Origin: Tubulanus polymorphus
Lineage: Eukaryota; Nemertea; Palaeonemertea; Tubulaniformes; Tubulanidae
DNA length: 64,000 nucleotides
Assembly (NCBI RefSeq): GCF_964204645.1
Contig: NC_134025.1
Location: forward strand, 23,962,001-24,026,000
Direction of reading: 5' to 3'
In this document: one piece after another, positions 37,772 to 50,500 of the stretch
Layout: every line of letters begins with the position of its first letter
Numbering within the stretch: position 1 is the first letter of the stretch
Position numbers and translations under genes: made by a program
The notes under the pieces: model-generated
The model's database searches: none
The model's input: only the letters and a program-made list of their open reading frames with translations
Told to the model about the DNA's origin: nothing

Positions 37772-37777
37772 AATAAA
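37772..37777 (+). promoter_or_regulatory. Poly(A) signal after the 87-aa ORF
   Basis: AATAAA on the plus strand, 40 bases past the stop of the small ORF. It is the main support for a transcript here, but such hexamers are common in AT-rich DNA. Confidence 0.3.
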
Positions 37778-38591
37778 TGGACCACAACATCCGGGGGATG
37801 GACTTTCTTAACTTGAGATAATTTCTAAAATTTTTGTGCCTTTCCAAGAAGGGAATTTCTGATTTTTTTGAGTGCCTGACGTGAGCCACATGTATCCTAA
37901 ATCGGGCACTGCTGATCGAATATATTACAATCCATCCTCGTTAATAAATGTCACCAACATCACCAAGATACAACACAGTATAAGAGTATAATCGTGAATA
38001 ATTCAATTTATTCAACAACAACAAATAATACATTGTCGTAGAAAATAGTTTATAAAAATACATCTTCTCGTGTATATACATTATAATCTATATAAAGTGA
38101 AATTTTCATTCCCAACAATTAGTTCATGTACTAACAAAACAATATGTGATATGCGAAAATTAAACATTCATACTTAACAAAATTTTGGCAAGACAGGATT
38201 TTGTATTAGTAAGATTCACTATAATTCTATTCAAAATATTTTAAAAAAGGAAATAATAACAATGCACTTATGGTTCTAATATGGCCACTATATTTCGTTT
38301 GATAAAGGGTTTGCGTATAGCTCGAGGACTAAGACTTTGATATACTATCTGGTGATAAAAAAGCCATACATTTATTCGTTTCATCAATGTGGGAAGGTAA
38401 CTTCTTTTGAGAAGTATAAAATACACATATTTTCAATGGCAGTATTATTGAATTTGACACAAAATATCCATTTGAGAAAAGTGTGCAGGATCTTTCTGGA
38501 ATAAAGCCCTAACTTCTAAAAAAACCCCACCGCTAATTTGGTCGCACTAGCCAGTGCTATCTGAAGTAGAAATTATCTAACTAGTCTACCA
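37778..38591. other. 3' flank of the ankyrin-repeat gene
   Basis: This is probably the 3' UTR of the minus-strand ankyrin gene. A minus-strand AATAAA is at 38371-38376, about 215 bases past the stop. I see nothing else. Confidence 0.4.
38371..38376 (-). promoter_or_regulatory. Poly(A) signal, ankyrin-repeat gene
   Basis: TTTATT on the plus strand, read as AATAAA on the minus strand, about 215 bases beyond the stop at 38592-38594. Confidence 0.4.
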
Positions 38592-41500
38592 TTATTGTCT
38601 GATACTCATAGGCTGGATAGATGGGACGAAAGCTGATCCATTTTCAGGAGGATGTCGCCAAGAGAACCACATATCCGTCTGTGCATCATATGGGTTTCTC
38701 TTCTTGTATCGTATCTTTTCCTGGTATTCGTCAGGAGTCACGAACACGAGTTCAGCCCTTGGTCGGCTGCTACCATCAAACCGTGGCGAAAACGAAGCTG
38801 AAATATATAAATACCCCTAATCAAATACATCAATAGAAATACTAAACATCAACACACGAAACAGTAATTTTGCAAGCAGAAAATATGGAATATGTTTTTT
38901 GTGAGTGAAAAAGTTTGAATAAAACTTGCTTTTTTGAAATTTGAATCTCATGCTTATGCAAAGCACATGAAAACTTTATGCGTGATTAAAAGTTATCAGA
39001 ATAGCTTGAAATCTAAGTGATGTGATTGTGATATTTTGAGGGATTACTACCTCATTTTTTCATCTATTCATTAATGATTGCAATCAACAGAATATTGCAA
39101 ATCCCTTTTTATTTGATCGCGTAAATTCATAGTGGCTTCATAACATAGAAAAATCACTCACAGTACAAGCATAATGTACTAAAACATGAAATCTGCAGCC
39201 ATTCATTATTAGTGTCTACCACCATTATCTATAAAAAGAAAAACAAACACAAAAAAACGTAGATCGGTTATCACACACGGAGACGCACACGGGCACACAT
39301 CAGAGAGTAAGAAATAAGAATTTTTGTTACGGATAATTAAGTCATTGCTTTGCAACTTTGATTAGACCACTCGAAATATGAACCCTAGTTGGTCATCCTA
39401 AAAATTTTTCATAGTACGGAGGGTGATGGGTGGCAAATTTTCCTTTAAATGTTCCATGAAATTTGATCATTTGATCATTTGATGACCTAAAAACCGTTTC
39501 CATGCTCATTTAAGGACTGAGTGAGGGTGCTTTTCATTTTCATTTAGCGATGCCAGCACCAAGACTGGACAATTATCTATTAAGTTCCACAGCACTTTTA
39601 TTAAGGAACTCAGGCCATTCACACTGACATTCTTCACCACTGATACTTCACAACATAATAATCTGTGGAAAAGAATTTAAAACACAACTGCATAGTAGTT
39701 TGTGTATGCAAGCAGATTTTAATTTCCATAAAAAAGACGATCTGTTATTTCTTAGGCAGGCATTTAGGGATTTTCTTTCCATGAACGTATTGTAAGCGAC
39801 ACGCACTGGTTTTCAGAATTGATGAGAAACTAGGAATCAATTTTGAGTGGCCTGACAATGATTAGATTTTTAACACAGAAGTAATAGCAATATTGCAGCT
39901 CAAAGGCAAAATAAATTTACTAAGAAACAAGATAAAAGTTATCTAACATATCAGTATGGAATATACATACCGGCCGGGTAATATACTTGAGTGAAGGATC
40001 GTTATAATTGACCACACAAAAAAATATACACAATAACATAAAAGCGAAAGGTAATTAGTACCTGTTTAACTTCATCTAAACAATGGCTGCCCACAAAAAA
40101 ACAATGAAAGCTCACTACTAATCATGTATTCTCCTTGAGCGGGTGTAAAAAACCTCAATAAAACGAAGAATTGACTTCACAGGGGAAAATAATTATTTTA
40201 CTTTACACTAGGACCAATCATGAGACAAATGTAGATTTTTCTCCTAAATTATTGATTCTGCTAGTTCCTATGATTTACTACTTCGGTATATTCGACGGTG
40301 TGAGAAACAATGTGAGATAATGTAACGGAGAATAGTTGATGGAAAACTAACATAGTTGAATAAATATTACGTTTTGAGTTAGTACAACTGGTGTCATTGT
40401 GCTGGCGCAGACACTGATGATGATCGCGTGGTACGCAGTAACACATAAATCATACAACTGTGATGTTGCCGTGAATAAACAAACACACAAGAATCGATAG
40501 TAACAATCATTTTTACCTGGTAATTTATCATTGTGGCTGCTGGATTTTGATGACTGTCGGGTATCAGTGTTATTACCTGTGGTGAAGATGAATTAATTGA
40601 GTACAAAGCCATTGAATTGATCAAAAGGATGGATTGATGAATAGTTTGCAAATCATTTATCATTCTAAATGTTGCATAATGGAAATGATAAATGATCACC
40701 GATGAAGACTAAAATTGCAAATTTGAATAGCAACAACGAATCATTTATTTGGTCAGATTGATAGAATTTGTACCATGAGTACAAAAAGTAGCATTTCATT
40801 TCTTTATGTATTTTCCATTTGTCTGATACTGAATATAGAGCTAAAACTGAAACACAACGTTTATACAAAGTACATCTGCTTTCAGAAATATAGATAGTGA
40901 AGAGTTTAGCAATAAATTATTTGGAAAAAAAGTACTTGAAAACTGAACAGGCATTATGAAATATTGAACATTGAAGCTACCAGTATTTGTCTTTCCTATT
41001 GCATGAAATAGATATTTAAAAATGAAGAATAGGCATTTTTACTCACTCATTCCACTTTCAGGATGACTTCGAGGATATGACTGTGACTGCATTTTGTACT
41101 GAGCAGGTGATAGCTTTCGTTCTGGCATAGCCACTGAATTGCTAGGTTTTGATGACTGCGCTCGTTTCTGATTCCCATTGATCTGAGGAAAACTACCACT
41201 ACTTTGTTGGCCTCGATTACCATAGCTTGATTTTGGTTTGCCTGTAGAATAAATGAGCAAAATCTCATATTTCATATATCTTACTCTACATAAATGTAAG
41301 CCATTTCGGTATCTTGGAGATGGTATCTTTGGCTTACCACTTGAACTATGCAGTTTATATGTGTTCTCAAAAACACCAGGTGGAAGCTGAGGTCTGTACG
41401 CTTTGATCAAATTATCACTTTTCACCTTCATTCGTTGTGCACTGCCTTTTTTAGGATGACTATGTGTAAAAATTAACCTTGACCATTAAACAAGATCTAT

Positions 41501-44500
41501 TCCAATTACGCATTTTCTTTCAATCAACATTTATAACTATGATATTTATTATGGCAGACTTTTGAATTAACCCTTTCAGTGCAGACTAATTAATACCCTA
41601 TAGTGCTGGAGATAATTGGAATATTTTAAAAAATTCCACCCTAGTGTGTTGAATAATGGGAATACCACTATAGTGCGTCTACACTGCGACGCAGTGTATC
41701 GTTAGTTACTGTTTGACAGGAGCTGCCATTTTTCAAGAGAGATAATTACTAATTACTAATTACATCAATACACCGCAGTGCGGTGTACTAGCAAAATCAA
41801 TCACTGATTTATACACCGCACTGCGGTGTACACGCACTGAAAGGGTTAAGCGGGACAGATAATATATACGGTATGATGTCTACAACCATGGTTACTTATT
41901 ATATGTACCTGGAGGGAGTGGATGATTTTTTGGAAGAAGTTGTATCTGGATCATTATTTGATGCACGAGCCTCCAGTAGTAATTCATCTGCTGTCTTATT
42001 GGCATTATTGAATAAATTATCAGTTCGTTGAGCAATTTCGAGCATCTCTTTACCACTTTTTTCTTTTTTCTCGAGTGATGAATCTTCTTTTTCTTTGAAT
42101 TTTTTCCTTCGTCGATAATTTTCATCATTTTGCCTCTCATGAGCCTCATGTGCTTCTCGCTCAAACCTTCTCTGTTCATCCTCGAAAAATGCAATAACAT
42201 TACTGGTAAAGTAAGACAATGTAATGTAGATTGCATATTTCATCAGGAATAAAGATCAACGTAAGACAGATTATAAAATCACCAACACCTCAAGCAGCTC
42301 CAAGCAATTAAGATAAGTTAAAGAGTCCCCACACATTATGCTTACTTTAGCCAATGGGCTTATATCCCTGAAAGCAGGTTTATCCTGTTGCAGATAGGTC
42401 AAGAATTTCAATTGTTCTGAAAGCAAATGCATTACGAAATGAATATAATGAACCATAGCTATCAACTTACATGCTTTCTTTGAGCTGGAAAATATGCAAA
42501 TTACATGTACATCCAAAATGAAGGTGTATATCCATCATTTTCTACTGAAACATGGAGATTCTTAATATCTAAAAAAAAACTGAAAATTACCTCTGAGATA
42601 TCTTTCCCAATCGTCCATAGTATTGATCTGTGGATCATCACCATGAAGTTTACCATCTTTGCGATATTGTTCTATAAATCGTCGGATCACTACTATATCT
42701 TGATTTCGATCTTTATGTATCTGAGCTTTTCGTAATCGATGCAGTTCTTTAACAACCATTCTGGTGTATTCAAAATTTCGTACACTATCCTGCACACTTT
42801 TAGCTATCTTACTCTTTCCAGAATGTGGGTTCCTTGGAGATTTCAAATTTGTAACATCATCTGAATGTTTAAGAGATGTTTTTGGCCGGCAGTTTTGAGG
42901 TTCAGGTTTTGCAGATCTTGGTGTCTTAGAACTGCGAACAGGTCGCAGTGCTTTCTGTTTTTCTTTAGTATCTTGCTGTGGATCTTTCTTGTAAAGATGC
43001 TCAACACAAGCTTCGGGAGCAGCCTCGGCCTTTATATTAAGTCCCTCCTCTTCTTCTTGATCATCACTAACAGCTTCAATTTTCAAATCATTCGCTTCAA
43101 TCACCTCTTCTTTCTCCTGGATTTCTTCAGGCTGATCTTTTTCAGAATATTTTGAGGACTTTCCATCATTTTCTAAGTCTTCATCACAGTCATCATCATC
43201 ATCATCATAAATATCATCTTTATCGCTACATCTCAAATCATTTTCTGCTGTCACTCTCGCCATCTGAGATTCATCATCAGTAATTTTCATATCTTTGTCA
43301 TCAACATCCTGATTTGTTTGATTTTCTTGTTCCTCATCTTTTTCGACAAATTTACTAGTCTTTACTTCATCTTTATCATTTTTGCTGAAGCTATTATCAG
43401 CATCACTACTTCGCTGATCCTGATCAGATGCAGACTGTTGTTCACTTTCACTTGAATCTTCCTTTAGTTTGGGCTTCGCATCGTCATTCAAAATATCACT
43501 TTCTGGCTCAGATTCCTGAGTGCTTTCAATTACTAAACCTGGCTGACTCTGATGGCATTCTTTTCCACTTTCACCCATGTCAATGGTTTTTCTATTTACA
43601 GGTTTGTCCTCAATGAACTCTATTTCATAATCAGCTTCACATTTGTCAGCATTAATCTCTGCCTCAATCACATTTTCTCCTTTATCTAGTACCTCCATAG
43701 AATTTCTATGAGAATTTTTCCGACTCTCTTTATTTCTATGGACTTTACGCAGATTCCTTTGTATTGTTTTTGCAGCATTACCAGTTACTTTTTGTCCAGT
43801 TGCGGCACCATGAGATTTCAGATATTCTGCACATTCCATATTCCCCTTTAATACTGCTGTATCATATGGTGTAAAGTATTCATTCTGAAATCAAAATAAT
43901 CAAATCAGCTGCTTCCCCGGCAAATGAACTAGAAAAAGGGATCTTTTACTTAAAACTTCAATATGTAAAATCTGCATATCATGATTCTCAATGATGTAGC
44001 ATATGCTTGTTTGGGGATCAATTGAACAAAGAAAAGAAGAAAAATTCAACTAAGAAATTTTCACTTCAACAAGACATGATATAACAACGTAAAGGCAAAG
44101 TTTCCGATGTACATGAAATCTTAATTGACAATATGTACTGATCAAATTACATGCAGAACAAAACTAACATTATCATAACCTAGAAAATGATCAATATGAA
44201 TCATAAAAGGTCAATTAAGGCTGTCATAAATCAATATTGTTTGATAATAGTAATGCTTATTGTGTTAACAGAATACTCCTCGACTCCCAATATCAAATAT
44301 CCATATTTAGAAGTACCAGTAATCAGATGTCTAGTTAAGTTTCTGGGTCATATTTATATCCATTTTCATTGCATGGATTATAAAACGGAACTCACTTTTG
44401 ATTTACTTTTCATGATGGCATTTATATTGGCTCCATTATCCAGGAGAAGTTTGATGAGTTCCAAATGATTCGTCATTGCGGCAACATGTAAACACGTGCG

Positions 44501-47500
44501 ACCATCAGTATTCCCAGAACTCAGAACCTTTAGACCTTTATTGCCGGTTTTTTTCTTAGCGTCTTCTATCAGAAAGTTTACTGCATCTAAAAATGATATT
44601 TGTGTTAACTAACTAAACAGTGTCTCGAGAATCTCCTTTTCATCAATCGCTCAAACAATATCGCTATAATTCATCATTCGTTATTTACCAGTGTGTCCTG
44701 CTTGTGCGCCTTCGTGTAAAGGATACTCTCCTCGATTGTTTTTCAACCACAGATTTGCATTCTTTTCTTCGAGTAGAGTCAGGCACGATACTAAGCCTTT
44801 AGCTGCAGCACAGTGGGCTGGACTAAATAAGAAAATTTGAATAATCTTAGATGGATACCGTGCATTGCGAACGGTGTTGAATAGGTTTATTACTTTTCCT
44901 ATATTTCGCCGCCGCAAAACTCATTAAACAAAACAAATAACCGCCAGTCAGCATTTGTTGTCGTAGACATAAAACAACTGTTAATCGATTCCCCAAGAGA
45001 TTTAAAACAGAGACAAGGTACACTTTGACATTATGCTATAAAGAACCACAAACCCATATTATCAACGTTCATGGCATCTCATTTTCCTTAGACAAATTAA
45101 TATTGATAATGAATGATTAACTTTGTGAACATGGGTCATCCTGTCAAATTTTCATCTAGTTTTCATCTCGCTTTTCATTTTCAGGGCCCAGTAGTTTTGA
45201 CTAAAGATGAAACAGGATCGATAGATAGGGCTGTAATAACCAACACAGCTAAGAGTGACATACCTTCTTCCCTTTTTATCTCGAAAACTGGGATTCGCGC
45301 CGAGTTCCAATAAACAAGATGTGCATTTCTCATGGTTCAACGTGATCGCATAAAAAAGCGGCGAACATTCATTCTTGTCTTTACAATCGATGGTAGCTTT
45401 ATGTTCGACGAGTGTTTGAATACATTCCGGGTGTCCTCGACTAGCGGCACAGTGCAACGCTGTGAAAATAACAAACATATAATACAACGACTAAAAATTT
45501 ACCACATATTGGCAGACAGCATTCCATTCACGACTAGTAGTGACATCGTAAAATGAGACAAGGGTATTTGTTGTCGTAATGAAATTCAAGATTATTAATG
45601 TGTGAACTAAAGAAAGTTTTAACTGATTACACATTTCCACCACCCAGTTAACAAAAGCGTTAAACAAATGACATGAAAAATTCATATATCTGCTGAAAAC
45701 TTGAAATACGGCTTTGTGGAAATATTCTCAAGCTAGTTTCGAAATGAGATGGACATATACCTGTGAGGCCATCTTTGTCAGCAGATTCCACCTTGGCTCC
45801 AGCATTGATCAATGCAAGACACGCATCACTACTACCTAGAATTGAGTAAGGTTAGATTCAAGTTTAGATTCGAACGAAGACATTAAAAAAAGTGTCCATA
45901 GTAACATTACCTGCACTTGCGGCCCATAGTAATGGTTGTCGCTTGTCGTGGTCAGTCACATCAACGGGGATGCCTTTTGACAGTAATTTCTGTAATATTT
46001 TCATGCCAACGCCAGGCTCCATTCCCTCAGCGTTCATGCCAGCCATTTGGGCGGCATAGTGAATAGGGTAAGCATCATGTATATCAGGTGTTGATAAAAC
46101 TGCTGATTTTCCCATTATGATATCGAGCAGTTTTATTTGGCCACAAACTGAAATCACGAGAACCATATCGTAAGTAACGGTAAAGTTTTAAACGAATGAA
46201 TTTTTACCATTAACAATTACTAGTGCTTGAAATCCAGTTTTTAGGGCAGCCCTCCAAACCCTCTGTTTGATTGAATTCTTCTTAATTTCTAGATTCAATA
46301 TCAGACCCAGTCATCAAATTAGGCCTATAGCGTTTCTCAATTACATAGCCGAAACATCGATACCGGTACAGTCAGGGACTAGCGTAATTGATTCTGGCTC
46401 ATTAGTGTGTGCTTGATAAACCTACTATCTCAAGAGCCCAGTCACACAAATCTCTTACCAGTGGCCCAATGAACGACCGTGTGTTTCTCATTATCCGTAC
46501 TATTGATATTTGCTCCTCGGTCGATCAGTAACTGCAATAATGCCGCGTTACCGGTGATCACAGATAAATGCAAACAACTATATCCATCTTTGTCCTGAGC
46601 GTTCAGAATTGATGAATCGTAGTCCAAAATCGCTGTTGCGCATCTAGTTTGTTTATTCTCTACGCAGTGATGAAGGGCTGTCTTACCGCTTCGATCAACA
46701 GCCGTGATATCTCCCTAAAATGCAGAGAAAACTCCAATTTCTTTTTGTTTTCTTTTTCAGTTCAACTTGTGACTATTCATCAAATGCTATTTGAATTGTA
46801 CACAGTTTTGGGATGATGGCCAATATAAAGCCATTTAAAATTTAAATTTGCTAGTGGGTAGAAGTCTATTCATCCCATAGAATTCAGAATATAGCATAAA
46901 CACGTTTAGTTTAAACAGTTTAAATCAATCTCCCATCCCACTACAAGGAACACTAGCATGCTTTTTAGAATACTCACTCGTTTCTCTAAGAGGCTGTTTA
47001 CATTGGTAATGTTTTCCGCTTGACAAGCCAACATAAGAGCCGTGCAGCCTGATTCATTGATCGATTCTGATGACATTTTATCTTCCGCCAACAATAACTG
47101 CAAATATGAACTATTTACGTGCGACGCCGCTCGTTTGAATACTGTTTTACCACCGCCATCTTTAATATCTGCTTTAGCGCTGTGCCTGAAAATATTCAAC
47201 AATAAAACGTTGAAGGGAATTAACATATACCATTACCTTCCCTTATTTTCAGCAACTATCGTCAATTCATAAGCCCAAAATATTCTTTCTCTTTAGAATG
47301 TAATTGTACTATTTTCAGGTTTTAAGTAAGGTTTTTTGGACATGATTTTTGATGTCAAAAACTTGACTTATACACCTGAGAATACGGTAGCCTCATATTG
47401 TTTCATCGAAAATGACTAGAGACATTATTTGTTTTGGAGAAATTAATCTATGAACTTCTAGAGTAGACCTGCAGCTTATGCAAAGTTTACTGTATATGGA

Positions 47501-50500
47501 ATTATAGGTGCACAGTTGAACAACTTTTCAGAAAAGCTATTGAATTTTTTAGGAATTTGACGAACACACCAGATATTCAATATCTCGAGTTTAATCTTAA
47601 CTCAGCTGCCTTGAAAAGCCCATTAGCCAAATACCGTTCAACACCAGAGGTAAAACTGTGGTATGCATGTTCCACGGCGGTATGCATAGAGAACAGCTCG
47701 GTAATTGAATTTTGTAACTCATTGCCGTTGTTGTCATAGAAAATAACCCTGAAGCGGTGAGATTAATTGGAATGGATATATGAATAATAGATCCGTCAAA
47801 TTAAATGTTCCTCTCGCGTGTGATGATTGTATTTCTAAAACCCTCATTGCAACGCGTGGTACACTGGAGTAATGATTTACTGATTCTTACACTGAATTTG
47901 AGAAAATGAAAGCTAAGGCTATAAAAAGATACATTGTTTCCTATCCTGTACAGGCACATTGGCAGCAATCTTTCATTGCCCCGGCCAATTGCCTATTTTT
48001 GACAGGTTCTAATATTGCCGTGGCGAATTGACTTCAATTTCATCAAAAACATGGTATAGAAAGAGAAAAACATTCAGTAAATTATTGCTGCAGATAGACA
48101 GCTGGCCGAGTCGAACTTTAAATGAGAAACAAGGTATCAATTATATTTTTTAGTCTTATTCCTCAGTGTTAATTCAGTTTTGCAATCAAGTTTAGGTTGG
48201 AGCTTGTGGAGGAAGAAGGCAGTTCTTTCATTTTAGCTGCATCTCTACAAGGTCTACAGTCAATAGGGATGGGTATAAATTGGTTAAGAATGCTCATAGT
48301 CAGTAGCTACTCTTGATTAGTGAAAGATCCTTAGATCTACAAAATAGGATACGGATGATAGTTGATGCTTTCATTTATTCTATCCTAATTGATAGGTGAA
48401 ATTCATCGCGGCCAAGACCAGACTTTGTTCAATAATTCAAAGCCAATTTAAGTCGCGGCGGGCGCCGTCGCTCAGTCGGAAGTTGTTGCCATGTTACTGC
48501 AAATATCGGCGCTACGAAGTTACGAACCCCTCAATCACAATAACAGCGGCAGATAAGCTGTCAAACAAAAGAAAATCACAGTTTGATGGTATAATGATTT
48601 TCTAATATTCAAGGGCCTCTTCGCTTATGATATGAAACCGATTTGAATAGCTTATTATAAAAGCAACCGGCGAATTCAGATTTCATAATTTAATAGCTTG
48701 AATATTGACAATACACGCATACACACACACACACGTTTACTGCGAGTACTTTCTCTCACTTCAATTACTGATAATTGCTCTTCAAAGCAATTCCGCTTGC
48801 TTGAAAATTACACCTTAATGATAATGTCTGGCATTTACAGTGAACTACTGCCGAGAGATCCCCGAGGCCTACATTTCCTTGTCAAATTCCATAGGTTTGA
48901 TATCTTTCAAATACGCCTGAAATAATTTTCTGTTTTTCTTCATTTGATTCCCCGCATTATAGAAAATCTAGATTCACTGTAGTCTTTTGTAATATACCCT
49001 TGCTGCGAGGAAAGGAAATACTTTTTTGGTTTTTCAAAAAAGAAAAAATTCCCCACAACTTTCAATTTTTCTATTCTGATAACGTTACTCGCTCGTTTGT
49101 ATACATCAACAATCCTCAAAATTGAAAACCCTGAGCTCGTCTTAGCTTATTCAAAGCTTATTCATATACATGAATGATATCCCAAAACCGGCCCTTATTA
49201 CATGTATTGAAGATCTAGAAATACGGTTTGACAGATATTAATTCATGGTATTAACTGAACCTAAGCAACAGATGATCCCAAATACCTTTTCATATAAACA
49301 AAAAACAACTGTAAAAAAATTATATGATCTATTTCTACACCATGGATATAGTAATTTTAAGCGATTCACCTTCTTATCGTTTAGAAATCCGAAACAGAAA
49401 CAGAAATCATAATATCTCCATTCACCGTTTACTTTAGACCCAGCTACTGTATTATAACAGTTCTATAGTATATAAGCATTAGTACAGTACTGGCAGTCGT
49501 CGTTGCCCATGGAATCGCAGGAGACACCCATTCGTTAACGCGCATATATTAATGGCATGAACAATAAAATCTCTGACCGCGACAATAAACATCGGGGTAA
49601 AAGCTTTCATGAAAGGTCTACCGGATTTGATCCCGTCTGAATGGGACAGTTACGAATACGAAAAATTCACGCGTCTTTAACGACGACCTTTGTTTGCGCG
49701 GCCTATAAAAAAAGGGGGACACTTTTCTGTCGCAGGTTGACAACATTTATCGTCGACAATCAGACAATTTGCGGAAAGTTGATTTTATTCAATTCATATC
49801 CACATTCTGAAAATAGATCAGCGCCCAGATCTTTCATTTCGAATGTGGTTATTTGTTTATATATGTTTACAGCTTAGAATATGGATTGGGATGATTTTGC
49901 GTTTATTTCTATCTACCGCAGTTTAAAGCAAAATATTAGGCTGATCTATTGTCTTTGATAATTTCCATTTCAAGGGCCAATTGTTGAAGAGCTGGTTAGA
50001 GCATTAATGTATGAACTAGTTTATATCCTAGTTTATATAACTAGTTTATATTTAGTCCATGATTAGAGTTAACCAGTGGATTGTTGACGTAGTGACAATT
50101 AAAACTTCATTGTTTCTAAAGTATTTATCCAACTGTTATCTTTAACAAACTTTTGAGCAACTGGCCCCAGAATAATCATGACAACTCAAATATCATGAAA
50201 CAACAAAGGAAGGAAACGTCGCGTAAATACCTACCTCAGAAGAAGTTCGAAAATACTGTACTTATCATGTTGAATAGCGATATGTAACGCGGTTCGTTTC
50301 GATTTGTTCCTTTCAATTACGTTTAGGTTGCAGTTGTTTTTAACGAATATTTTCACGATATCCGTTTTACCAAGCTCGACGGCGTACAACAACGGTGGAA
50401 GGCCAGTACACTCATCTAACAGCGTTTCCTAAACAGAAATATCGAATATATCATCCAAAAGGCAAATTAAGACGAACCACACAAGGATATACGGGGGGCG

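Larger units (their letters stand above)
47186..50234. other. Second intron of the ankyrin gene
   Basis: This 3-kb intron holds a repeat R2 fragment (48105-48170) and a tRNA-like segment (48457-48535). A 60-codon open stretch on the minus strand (about 47568-47750) ends in a stop and fits neither the phase nor the ankyrin pattern, so I leave it out of the gene. Confidence 0.5.

Noticed and set aside
47568-47750. 60-codon open stretch inside ankyrin intron 2, with an AG just before it
   Set aside because: It ends in a stop, lacks a donor in the right phase and does not fit the ankyrin repeat pattern. Joining exon 2 to exon 3 directly keeps both phase and repeat continuity.
48396-48605. Functional tRNA gene in ankyrin intron 2
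   Set aside because: Only loosely box-like motifs are present and no acceptor stem or complete cloverleaf can be drawn.
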